Assembly (NCBI GenBank): GCA_044432945.1 | Contig: JAWXUD010000024.1 | Span: 1-25,470, forward strand | From: JAWXUD01 sp044432945 | GTDB lineage: Bacteria; Cyanobacteriota; Vampirovibrionia; Gastranaerophilales; Gastranaerophilaceae | Direction: 5' to 3' | DNA length: 25,470 bases | Part shown: positions 13,532 through 20,877 of the stretch, piece by piece | Numbering within the stretch: the first letter of the stretch is position 1 | Layout: each line of letters opens with the position of its first letter | The notes under the pieces: generated by a model | The model's database searches: none | Told to the model about the DNA's origin: nothing | What the model saw: only the letters and a program-made list of their open reading frames with translations | Made by a program: the position numbers and the translations under genes

Positions 13532-13870
13532 TCAATTAGCACATTCTGCAGGAGTAAAACAAAACGATTTTAATGAAATAGTAACACCCAATGCACGTAA
13601 AATTTTAGACAATGTATCAAAGCGTGGGCTTGTTTTATTTGCAAAAATTCTATACAAATTTTGACGATTTAATTTCGTTTGCTGTGCTAACTTAGATATA
13701 CCACCTTGAGCTTCTGCAACCCTTTGAATAGCACGCATCAATGAGCGAGTATCACCATCTTGTTGATATTCTTCAAATGCAACTTCCAAATAAGACATTG
13801 CCTCACTGTTATCATCAAGAGCTTGATTCATATATTCATTCCAAGATACTAAATTATTTTTTTGAGGCAT
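13532..13870 (-). CDS. HigA-type antitoxin (HTH addiction module antidote)
   Basis: This 112-residue protein matches the XRE-like 'addiction module antidote' family that partners HigB/Gp49-type toxins. The N-terminal segment (SWNEYMNQALDDNSEAMSYLEVAFEEYQQDGDTRSLMRAIQRVAEAQGG, residues 9-57) is the usual toxin-binding and linker part. Residues 57-80 (GISKLAQQTKLNRQNLYRIFANK) form the helix-turn-helix, followed by SPRFDTLSKILRALGVTISL. Its ATG overlaps the toxin 3' end by 17 bases and has AAAGGAG 6 bases upstream, so translation is coupled to the toxin. The antitoxin probably represses the promoter at 14202-14230 alone or with the toxin, as in related modules. Confidence 0.9.
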   Translation of the reverse strand: MPQKNNLVSWNEYMNQALDDNSEAMSYLEVAFEEYQQDGDTRSLMRAIQRVAEAQGGISKLAQQTKLNRQNLYRIFANKTSPRFDTLSKILRALGVTISLKSFCFTPAECAN

Positions 13871-14195
13871 AATTTTCTCCTTTATAATCTTTTAAGTATT
13901 TCTTTGCTTTAGTAATATCATCTACCTGCGTTGACTTATCGCCACCAGTAAAAAGAATAATCAAAACATCATCATCAATTGCATAATATATACGATACCC
14001 CGGACCAAAAAATAATCTGAGTTCATATAAATTATTTCCTACAGATTTGGTATCGCCAAAATTCCCATCAATTAATCTATCAACTCGCAACTTTATTCTT
14101 CTCTGAGTTTTATCATCTTTTATTGAATTCAACCAATTTATAAATGGCATTTTACCATCATTAGTTTTATATATGAATATTTTATATTCTTTCAT
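13854..14195 (-). CDS. HigB/Gp49-type toxin (RelE/ParE fold)
   Basis: This 113-residue toxin of the RelE/ParE superfamily, phage-derived Gp49-like/HigB subgroup, is expected to be a ribosome-dependent mRNA endonuclease. Diagnostic parts are FINWLNSIKDDKTQRRIKLRVDRL (18-41), NLYELRLFFGPGYRIYYAI (55-73, with Arg60 and Arg68) and LFTGGDKSTQVDDITKAKKYLKDY (81-104). Toxin-first order with a downstream HTH antitoxin is typical of HigBA. The ATG is only 6 bases after a TACAAT -10, so the mRNA probably starts at or near the start codon and lacks a Shine-Dalgarno, unlike the antitoxin, which has a good one. That would favour antitoxin excess. Whether the toxin is active cannot be seen. Confidence 0.9.
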   Translation of the reverse strand: MKEYKIFIYKTNDGKMPFINWLNSIKDDKTQRRIKLRVDRLIDGNFGDTKSVGNNLYELRLFFGPGYRIYYAIDDDVLIILFTGGDKSTQVDDITKAKKYLKDYKGENYASKK

Positions 14196-14201
14196 AGCCT
14201 T

Positions 14202-14230
14202 ATTGTATCATATATGCGACACTTTGTCAA
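14202..14230 (-). promoter_or_regulatory. Near-consensus promoter and candidate operator of the toxin-antitoxin pair
   Basis: On the minus strand TTGACA (14230-14225), exactly 17 bases, then TACAAT (14207-14202) lead directly to the toxin ATG at 14195. GACA-AAG-TGTC overlaps the -35, and CATATATG lies in the spacer. Both are palindromes suited to a dimeric HTH antitoxin. The promoter is seen directly; the operator role is inference. Confidence 0.75.
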
Positions 14231-14263
14231 CTAGCATACTGATACGAACAACACATATAAGAG

Positions 14264-14287
14264 CGTGGCTAGTACATACTAGCCACG
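14264..14287. terminator. Perfect 10-bp hairpin, probable terminator
   Basis: CGTGGCTAGT and ACTAGCCACG flank an ACAT loop. It lies 24 bases past the stop of the 14892-14311 gene and before the toxin promoter, so it separates the two units. The T-tract is poor on the minus strand and weak on the plus strand. Confidence 0.65.
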
Positions 14288-14310
14288 AATTTATCTATAA
14301 TTAAAACTAA

Positions 14311-14892
14311 TTAATCCTCAAAGAATGACTTTACAGTGGCCTCAACATCTAATTTAAAATCTTCCCATTCTTTTATTTTTTGCTCTTTTGTATATTCTTT
14401 ATAATAATCTTTATTATTATCCATATATTCTAAATAAGCTTCTTTAGAGGAAACCATTTTTATGAATTCTGCAACTGGATCTAATTCATATTTACTTTCA
14501 ATATAAAGTCCCTTTACATCTAATTTGAAATCTTCCCATTCTTCTTTTCGTTTTGCTTTTGCTTCTTCTTTTTGTTCAATTTCACGTTCTTTTATATAAT
14601 TTATCAATGCTTCTCTACTAGCTTTTTTCTGAGCTATTCTATATTTCAATTCTAAATCTTTATATTCATCAAGTTCTGATTTAGAATCTTTTTTTGCTTC
14701 CGCCTTAAACATTGGTTCTTCAGTTGATTTTTCTTTAGTATACTTTGACACATCTACAAAATTATGAATTGAATTGATTTTATTAGCAGGTGCCTCAGTT
14801 ACTGGACCTAATCCTTTTTGCTCTGTTTGCAAGTCTACAACTGGTCTTACAACTTTTGTTGAATCCGCTTGAATTGTCATTTCATTTCCCAT
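14311..14892 (-). CDS. Uncharacterised charged protein with a duplicated WEDFKLDV motif
   Basis: This 193-residue protein is not one I recognise. It has no signal peptide or membrane segment. Residues 1-60 look disordered (MTIQADSTKVVRPVVDL...), and 60-193 are rich in Glu, Lys, Tyr and Asp and likely helical or coiled coil. EWEDFKLDV occurs twice, at 118-126 and 175-183, exactly 57 residues apart. The DNA keeps 27 of 28 bases identical between 14516-14543 and 14345-14372, suggesting a recent internal duplication or strong constraint. AAGGGG 8 bases before the ATG supports this start; a second ATG at codon 5 is possible. A pentanucleotide microsatellite lies about 90 bases upstream, and a hairpin terminator follows. 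Confidence 0.8.
   Translation of the reverse strand: MGNEMTIQADSTKVVRPVVDLQTEQKGLGPVTEAPANKINSIHNFVDVSKYTKEKSTEEPMFKAEAKKDSKSELDEYKDLELKYRIAQKKASREALINYIKEREIEQKEEAKAKRKEEWEDFKLDVKGLYIESKYELDPVAEFIKMVSSKEAYLEYMDNNKDYYKEYTKEQKIKEWEDFKLDVEATVKSFFED
14345..14543 (-). repeat. Direct repeat within the 14311-14892 gene
   Basis: A 28-base segment at 14516-14543 recurs at 14345-14372 with one mismatch. The 171-base offset equals 57 codons, so it encodes the same motif in frame twice. Confidence 0.85.
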
Positions 14893-14983
14893 AATAATTT
14901 CCCCTTTTAATTTTCCCTAACATTGTGTTTATTCCCTATGCTCTTATAAAGGATTTTTTTAATGAAAAATTGCCTAATCAAAC

Positions 14984-15063
14984 TTCTATTCTATTCTATT
15001 CTATTCTATTCTATTCTATTCTATTCTATTCTATTCTATTCTATTCTATTCTATTCTATTCTA
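14984..15063. repeat. Pentanucleotide microsatellite (CTATT)15
   Basis: Fifteen perfect CTATT units (14986-15060), with partial units at both ends, make an 80-base pure tract; on the minus strand it reads (AATAG)n. It lies in the 320-base gap between rpoC2 and the 14892 gene, 93-170 bases upstream of that gene's start. A weak -10 (TATAAG, 14948-14943, minus) lies 35 bases downstream of it. A plus-strand frame through it (repeating ILFYS) has no ribosome binding site and is not called as a gene. Confidence 0.95.
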
Positions 15064-15158
15064 GAAGCCATTATCAGTGGGTTTTACCCTCATGTCAAAC
15101 AATTATAATTCCACTTCACAATTTGTTACAATTCACCTTCGTGAAATTTAGCACAACA

Positions 15159-15186
15159 AAAATCCCCCTTATAAAAGAGGGATTTT
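15159..15186 (-). terminator. Terminator of the rpoB-rpoC1-rpoC2 operon
   Basis: On the minus strand AAAATCCCTCT and its partner GGGGGATTTT, with one mismatch, form an 11-bp hairpin followed by a T-rich run (TTTTTGTTG), 27 bases past the rpoC2 stop. It is a good intrinsic terminator and may also work in the other direction. Confidence 0.8.
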
Positions 15187-15212
15187 AATTTTATTCAACT
15201 ACCAATTAGAAA

Positions 15213-18200
15213 TTAATCTTCTTGTAATTGGAAATCTGGAGCTCCAAACATACCTTCGATTTCTTCTAAAATCGCAGATGGTTTTCTAGCTTGATTTCTT
15301 TGAGCTACTGCACGTTTTCTTTCTTCACGCTCTTTTTCTTCATTAGCGTTTGTCAAGTGGTGGAAACCTGTACCAGCTGGGATTAAACGACCGATAATAA
15401 TATTTTCTTTTAATCCACGAAGTACATCTTTCTTACCGTCAACCGCAGCTTCTGTCAAGATTTTTGTTGTTTCTTGGAACGATGCCGCTGAGATGAAACT
15501 TTCAGTTTTCAATGAAGCTTTTGTGATACCTAACAACATGTATTCACAAGTTGCTGGTTGACCACCGTTTTCAACTGCTTCTTTGTTTTCAATCTCAAAA
15601 GATTGTAATTCGACTAACTCAGAAGCAAGAAGTTTCGTATCTCCGCCTTCGACTATTTTAACTTTTTTAGTCATCTGACGTACGATAATTTCAACGTGCT
15701 TATCAGCGATTTCTACACCTTGAGAACGGTAAACTCTTTGAACCTCGTCCACTAGATACTGTTGAACTTCTTCTGGTCCACACAATCTGATAATATCATG
15801 TGGGTTCAATGGTCCACTAGTAATCGGTTGACCTTTTTTAATTACTTGTTTGTTTTGAACAATAATATTACTGTCAACAGTGTACTTGATTTCGACTCTA
15901 CCATCTTCGCTTGCGATATATAATCTTGGAGAATCATCTTCCATTTCAATTTCAGCAACACCATCTTGCTCTGCTAAAATTGCACAATCTTTTGGTTTTC
16001 TACCTTCAAGTAGCTCCTCAACCCTTGGAAGACCCTGAACGATATCGCCAGTTTTTTGTCTTTCAAAAACCAATGTCGCAATGTTATCACCACGTAGAAC
16101 AAGTGCTTTGCTTTCAACTTGAAGCATTGTACCTGGACTAATCAAATAAGGACGACCTTTACGAAGAGTAATTTTATCTTTATTTACTGCTATAACTTGA
16201 CCAGAAACTGTTGATTTCTCGCCACTATCAGCCAAAATAGAATCAATTCTAACAAAATCGCCTTTTTTAACACTAGCTTTTGCTTTAATAGCAATTGTCG
16301 TTTCATAAGTTTTACTTGTTAACAACAATCTTCTTGCGTCTTCTTTTTCTTCTTTAATAGACGCAACGCCATCGTTAATAGCTAAAACTTGAGTTTTTGC
16401 AACAGGTGTTTTTGGATTAATCGTTTGACCGTCTTTTACCAACAATTCTGTTTGAAGTGATGATAATAATTTTGAATTACCTTCAAATTCACGGCGGACA
16501 ATCAAATTCTCTAGTACAACAATTCTCAAGCTTCCAACTTCATCAAGTTCAACCATACCTTTAAGGTGTGATAAATAGCCTTGCATTTGAAGAACTAAAC
16601 TTGTACGAGTAATTGTAGAACCATCTAAGTTTCTTACTCTAGCACCATCTTTATATTGTAATTGAGTAACAGGAACGATATCGATTAACTCATCTGATGT
16701 GTTAAATCTAACCGAAACCTCTTTTTGCTCAACATGCAATAATTGAACTGGTCTCACTAAAATTTGAATAGGTTGATTAGAAATACTATCTTCATCTAAT
16801 GATAACGAAGTATCTAACTCTTCATCAAGATCATCAATATCAAGCTCGTCCATAGATGAATCCATAATCGTAACGATTGAAGTTTCCTTAGCTTTAATTC
16901 CATCAGCGATTACTGTACCTTTTTTAATAACTTCACCTTCATCAACTTTCAATTCAGAAACGCTTGATAAAGTATGAATTTGACCAGGTCTAATAGTAAT
17001 CTCATGAATTACATCGTTATATTCTTTAAATTCAACGATACCATCAAGGTGGCAATATAAATCTTTAACGATTTCAGTACCAGCAGTAACTGTTGTACCA
17101 TTTTCAACCATTTTTAAAGATGAATCTTTATTTACTTGATGAATTTCTTCAGGAATAAATACTACTGAACCAGGCTTCATGATAATTTGGTTATCATCAA
17201 CCTCTACATCAATATATCTAATCTCACCAGATGATGAAACTGAACACTCGTCATCAACTAACTCAGCGATAATCATACCGTTTTCAACCGTAGTATCAAC
17301 TGGAGCTTTAACGATATATCTTTCACCTGTCGAATCTACTGTCCATAATTGTTCTTTTTTAGTTTGTTCAAAACTTGCATTTTGAGGCATCAATGAAGCA
17401 ATTACAATTGTCAATTCTTTACCTTGAACGATTTTTTTAATTTTCTTACCTTCAAATTTAACATCTTCAATAATCAAATCGTCACCAAAACGAACTTCTC
17501 CACCATGTTCAGAAATTGTTAATGTCTCAGCTAATTTTTCGCCTTCAGTAATTTTTTGTTCATCTTTTACCAAAACTTTTGAACCACCTGGTAAGTTATA
17601 AACGTCACCGCCTAAAACCCAAATGATACCTTGTTTGTTAGATGTTCTAGAAATGTTACCTTGTCTGTCTTTTCTTTCATCAGCGATAAAGTCTTCAAAT
17701 AAAATCTCACCAGGCAAATCAGTTGTAATATCTTTTGTAGCTTTTTCTGTCAAACGAGAACCGTCCATTTGTGAAGCTGGTTCGTAAGTCGCTAATTTAT
17801 AGCCTTTTTTAACTTTCATACCATTTGTGAACAATACGTTTGCTCCAGCTGGAATATGGAATTTTTCAGATTTTTTATCATTTTTAATCTCAATATCAGC
17901 TTCGAAAATAGAAACGTTGTTAACATCACCATGACGTGTTCTTAATTCTTTTGTTTTTACATTAGAAATAATTTCACCATCTATAGTCGCAACAACTTCT
18001 TTCATTTGTTCTTTAACGTCAACCGCACCACCTGTGTGGAACGTTCTCATCGTCAACTGCGTACCAGGTTCACCGATTGATTGTGCTGCGATAATACCGA
18101 TAGCCTCACCAATATCTACCATTTTTTGAGTTGTCAATGCCCAACCATAACATTTTTGGCAAATACCGTACTCAAGTCCACAAGTCAAACCTGAACGAAC

Positions 18201-19061
18201 TTTCAATTCGTCAAATTTACACTCAGAAGCTTTTTTAACGTCTTCACGATCCATTGTTGTTCCTTTTGCAACAACAACATTTCCACTAGCATCAACGATG
18301 TCCTCAGCAATTGTTCTACCTAACAATCTATCGATTAAAGGAACAACCACGTTATCACCACTCATGATAGGTTTCATGTTAATATATTTTTCAGTTTGAC
18401 AATCAAAATCACGGATAATAACGTCTTGTGCAACGTCAACTAAACGTCTTGTCAAATAACCTGAATCGGCTGTTTTTAGGGCTGTATCTACAAGACCTTT
18501 ACGAGCGCCATATGATGAAATGATGTACTCAGTAACTGAAAGACCTTCTTTAAAGTTTGATTTGATAGGTAAGTCGATGATTTGACCTTGTGCGTCTGCC
18601 ATCAACCCTCTCATACCAACCAACTGAGATACCTGCGATAAGTTACCTCTCGCTCCAGAGAACGCCATCATATAAACTGGGTTTAATTTATCAAAATTGT
18701 CTACAACAGATGCAGTTAATTTCGCAGTAGTTTCAGACCAAGTATCGATAACTTTTGTATATCTTTCAACTTCTGTGATTTCACCTTTTAAGTATCTATT
18801 TGTAGAAACTTCTATTTCTTGTTCTGCTTCTTTAAGCATTTCTTTTTTGATTTCAGGAACTTGTAAATCTGCAATAGAAATAGTTGTACCTGATTTTGTA
18901 GCATATTTATAACCTAAATCTTTTAAGTTATTAGCTAATTCAGCGGTTTTTGCACCACCAAACTCTAGATACATTTGTGATAACAAGTTATTTAGACCTT
19001 TTTTGTCCATTTGCTTGTTAATGAAATCAAGAGTTTTTTTAGAATTTGTATATGTTTCCAT
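15213..19061 (-). CDS. rpoC2: RNA polymerase beta' subunit, C-terminal part (RpoC2)
   Basis: This 1282-residue protein is the C-terminal half of beta' as a separate polypeptide, as in Cyanobacteriota and plastids. The zinc site is Cys221, 294, 301 and 304 (SGLTCGLEYGICQKCYGW). The bridge helix lies near 183-207 (SYGARKGLVDTALKTADSGYLTRRL), and the trigger loop begins at 331 (EPGTQLTMRTFHTGGAV). The loop is then interrupted by about 650 residues, in the position and at the size of cyanobacterial SI3, before the sequence resumes at about 1010 (GDIVQGLPRVEELLEGRKPKD). The insert contains repeated beta-rich barrel-like units and an acidic linker near 735-760 (MDELDIDDLDEELD). The C-terminus GRLIPAGTGFHHL is normal. 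The AAAAAGGAAAA ribosome binding site lies in the 50-base gap after rpoC1. Confidence 0.97.
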   Translation of the reverse strand: METYTNSKKTLDFINKQMDKKGLNNLLSQMYLEFGGAKTAELANNLKDLGYKYATKSGTTISIADLQVPEIKKEMLKEAEQEIEVSTNRYLKGEITEVERYTKVIDTWSETTAKLTASVVDNFDKLNPVYMMAFSGARGNLSQVSQLVGMRGLMADAQGQIIDLPIKSNFKEGLSVTEYIISSYGARKGLVDTALKTADSGYLTRRLVDVAQDVIIRDFDCQTEKYINMKPIMSGDNVVVPLIDRLLGRTIAEDIVDASGNVVVAKGTTMDREDVKKASECKFDELKVRSGLTCGLEYGICQKCYGWALTTQKMVDIGEAIGIIAAQSIGEPGTQLTMRTFHTGGAVDVKEQMKEVVATIDGEIISNVKTKELRTRHGDVNNVSIFEADIEIKNDKKSEKFHIPAGANVLFTNGMKVKKGYKLATYEPASQMDGSRLTEKATKDITTDLPGEILFEDFIADERKDRQGNISRTSNKQGIIWVLGGDVYNLPGGSKVLVKDEQKITEGEKLAETLTISEHGGEVRFGDDLIIEDVKFEGKKIKKIVQGKELTIVIASLMPQNASFEQTKKEQLWTVDSTGERYIVKAPVDTTVENGMIIAELVDDECSVSSSGEIRYIDVEVDDNQIIMKPGSVVFIPEEIHQVNKDSSLKMVENGTTVTAGTEIVKDLYCHLDGIVEFKEYNDVIHEITIRPGQIHTLSSVSELKVDEGEVIKKGTVIADGIKAKETSIVTIMDSSMDELDIDDLDEELDTSLSLDEDSISNQPIQILVRPVQLLHVEQKEVSVRFNTSDELIDIVPVTQLQYKDGARVRNLDGSTITRTSLVLQMQGYLSHLKGMVELDEVGSLRIVVLENLIVRREFEGNSKLLSSLQTELLVKDGQTINPKTPVAKTQVLAINDGVASIKEEKEDARRLLLTSKTYETTIAIKAKASVKKGDFVRIDSILADSGEKSTVSGQVIAVNKDKITLRKGRPYLISPGTMLQVESKALVLRGDNIATLVFERQKTGDIVQGLPRVEELLEGRKPKDCAILAEQDGVAEIEMEDDSPRLYIASEDGRVEIKYTVDSNIIVQNKQVIKKGQPITSGPLNPHDIIRLCGPEEVQQYLVDEVQRVYRSQGVEIADKHVEIIVRQMTKKVKIVEGGDTKLLASELVELQSFEIENKEAVENGGQPATCEYMLLGITKASLKTESFISAASFQETTKILTEAAVDGKKDVLRGLKENIIIGRLIPAGTGFHHLTNANEEKEREERKRAVAQRNQARKPSAILEEIEGMFGAPDFQLQED

Positions 19062-19111
19062 TATTAATTTTCCTTTTTTTGTTATCTTTAGTAATCTTTA
19101 CGAATTTATAA

Positions 19112-20821
19112 TTAAGCCAAAGCTTTTCTTACAGCCTCGTTGAAGATAATTCTACCTGCAGTCGTTTCTATTCTAACGCCTTTTTCATTTCTAACTGTGA
19201 TTTTATCGTGTAATTTTATATTACCGATTTCTAATGCAGAAATTGCATCATCATAGCTAAAGAAATAACCTTTTGAATCAGATTCTGGATTTTTCAAAAT
19301 CGTTAAATAGTACATACCTAAGACCATATCCTGAGTTGGAGTGATAATAGGTTTACCAGTAGCAGGAGCTAAGATGTTATTAGTTGCTAACATAAGCATT
19401 CTTGCTTCAGTCTGAGCTTCAATCGAAAGCGGTACGTGAACAGCCATTTGGTCACCATCGAAATCGGCGTTGAATGCCGCACATACTAATGGGTGTAACT
19501 GAATTGCACGACCTTCTACTAATTTAGGTTCAAATGCCTGAATACCCAATCTGTGAAGAGTAGGCGCACGGTTTAGTAACACTGGGTGTCCTTCAATAAC
19601 CTCTTCTAAAATATCCCAAACAACCGCTTCTGAACGCTCAATACGTTTTTTCGCAGATTTAATGTTTTGAACATAACCTCTTTCGATTAATTTGTTAACA
19701 ACAAACGGTTTGAATAACTCAATCGCCATTTCTTTTGGAAGTCCACATTGATTTAATTTCAACTGAGGACCAACAACGATAACTGAACGACCTGAATAGT
19801 CAACACGTTTTCCTAACAAGTTTTGACGGAAACGACCTTGTTTACCTTCAATAATGTTAGATAATGATTTTAACGCACGGTTATTAGGTCCAACAACTGT
19901 TCTTCCACGTCTACCGTTATCAATCAACGCATCTACTGCTTCTTGAAGCATACGTTTTTCGTTTCTTACGATAATCTCAGGAGCGCCCATTTCCAACAAT
20001 CTTTGTAAACGGTTGTTTCTGTTGATTACACGTCTATACAAATCATTCAAATCTGATGTCGCAAAACGTCCACCATCTAATTGAACCATTGGTCTTAAAT
20101 CAGGAGGAGTTACAGGTAACACGTCCATAACCATCCATGTTGGATTTGTATCTGATGAAATCAATGAATCTAGCAATCTTAAACGTTTGATAAGTTTACT
20201 TTTTCTTTGAACAGAATTAATCGTTCCAGATAATTCTGTACGGATTTCTTCAGCCATTTCTTTTGTATTAATTTCTGCTAAAAGATCTTTAACAGCTTCT
20301 GCACCAATACCGACTTTTAATGTAGAAGTTTCATTTTCCATAATGTAATCTTCATACTCTTCTTCGCCTAAAAGTTGGAATTTTTTAAATGGGCTTTCTC
20401 CACCATCTAAAACAACGTAATTGTTGAAATAAATAACTTGCTCAAGATCTTTTAAAGTCATATCCAAAAGCAATCCTAAATAAGATGGGATTCCTTTTAA
20501 AAACCAGATATGAGAAACAGGAGCGGCAAGTTTGATGTGTCCCATTCTTTGGCGTCTAACTTTTGAATCAGTAACCTCAACACCACAGCGTTCGCAAATG
20601 ATGCCTTTGTGTCTTACTCTTTTATATTTACCGCAATAGCATTCCCAATCTTTTGAAGGTCCGAAAGTTCTTTCGCAGAACAAACCATCACGCTCAGGTT
20701 TTAATGTACGGTAGTTAATTGTTTCAGGTTTTGTTACCTCGCCATAAGACCATTTAAGTATTCTATCAGGCGATGCTATACCTATTCGTATATAGTCAAA
20801 ATAATCTATACTTGTTGACAT
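19112..20821 (-). CDS. rpoC1: RNA polymerase gamma subunit (RpoC1, beta' N-terminal part)
   Basis: This 569-residue protein holds the N-terminal half of beta'. The N-terminal zinc ribbon has Cys61, 63, 76 and 79 (ECYCGKYKRVRHKGIICERCGVEV). The catalytic Mg-binding loop is NADFDGDQMAVH, with Asp453, 455 and 457. The lid, rudder and clamp regions are recognisable (NGRRGRTVVGPNNRALKSLSNIIEGKQGRFRQNLLGKRVDYSGRS, HPVLLNRAPTLHRLGIQAFEPKL). It ends cleanly with FNEAVRKALA and a stop, followed by a separate start with its own ribosome binding site, so this is the cyanobacterial gene split, not a frameshift. It is slightly shorter than most cyanobacterial RpoC1 proteins (about 620). AAAGGAG precedes the ATG. 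A G/C hairpin lies in the gap after rpoB. Confidence 0.97.
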   Translation of the reverse strand: MSTSIDYFDYIRIGIASPDRILKWSYGEVTKPETINYRTLKPERDGLFCERTFGPSKDWECYCGKYKRVRHKGIICERCGVEVTDSKVRRQRMGHIKLAAPVSHIWFLKGIPSYLGLLLDMTLKDLEQVIYFNNYVVLDGGESPFKKFQLLGEEEYEDYIMENETSTLKVGIGAEAVKDLLAEINTKEMAEEIRTELSGTINSVQRKSKLIKRLRLLDSLISSDTNPTWMVMDVLPVTPPDLRPMVQLDGGRFATSDLNDLYRRVINRNNRLQRLLEMGAPEIIVRNEKRMLQEAVDALIDNGRRGRTVVGPNNRALKSLSNIIEGKQGRFRQNLLGKRVDYSGRSVIVVGPQLKLNQCGLPKEMAIELFKPFVVNKLIERGYVQNIKSAKKRIERSEAVVWDILEEVIEGHPVLLNRAPTLHRLGIQAFEPKLVEGRAIQLHPLVCAAFNADFDGDQMAVHVPLSIEAQTEARMLMLATNNILAPATGKPIITPTQDMVLGMYYLTILKNPESDSKGYFFSYDDAISALEIGNIKLHDKITVRNEKGVRIETTAGRIIFNEAVRKALA

Positions 20822-20842
20822 TTAAGTTTTCTCCTTTTATAA

Positions 20843-20860
20843 GGGGGGAGTATTCCCCCC
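20843..20860 (-). promoter_or_regulatory. G6/C6 hairpin between rpoB and rpoC1
   Basis: In the 56-base gap between rpoB and rpoC1, seven base pairs (GGGGGGA with TCCCCCC) close a four-base loop. No T-run follows on the minus strand; instead AAAGGAG of rpoC1 appears within 10 bases. It is better viewed as a processing, stability or translation element than as a terminator. All the strong pairs are G-C, which is striking in AT-rich DNA. Confidence 0.7.
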
Positions 20861-20877
20861 GATTTTAATTAATAGTC

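Noticed and set aside
14984..15063. CRISPR array
   Set aside because: The repeat unit is 5 bp with no spacers, and no cas gene is nearby.
14925..15188. Plus-strand 87-codon frame with repeating ILFYS
   Set aside because: It is made by the CTATT microsatellite (5-bp unit read as a 5-residue repeat), starts at GTG without a ribosome binding site, and overlaps the rpoC2 terminator.
16021..18020. Intein or foreign insertion inside rpoC2
   Set aside because: No intein splicing motifs are apparent; position and size fit the known SI3 insertion of the cyanobacterial trigger loop.
19062..19111. Frameshift or assembly error splitting rpoC
   Set aside because: Both halves are intact, end or start at the boundary expected for cyanobacterial RpoC1/RpoC2, and rpoC2 has its own ribosome binding site.
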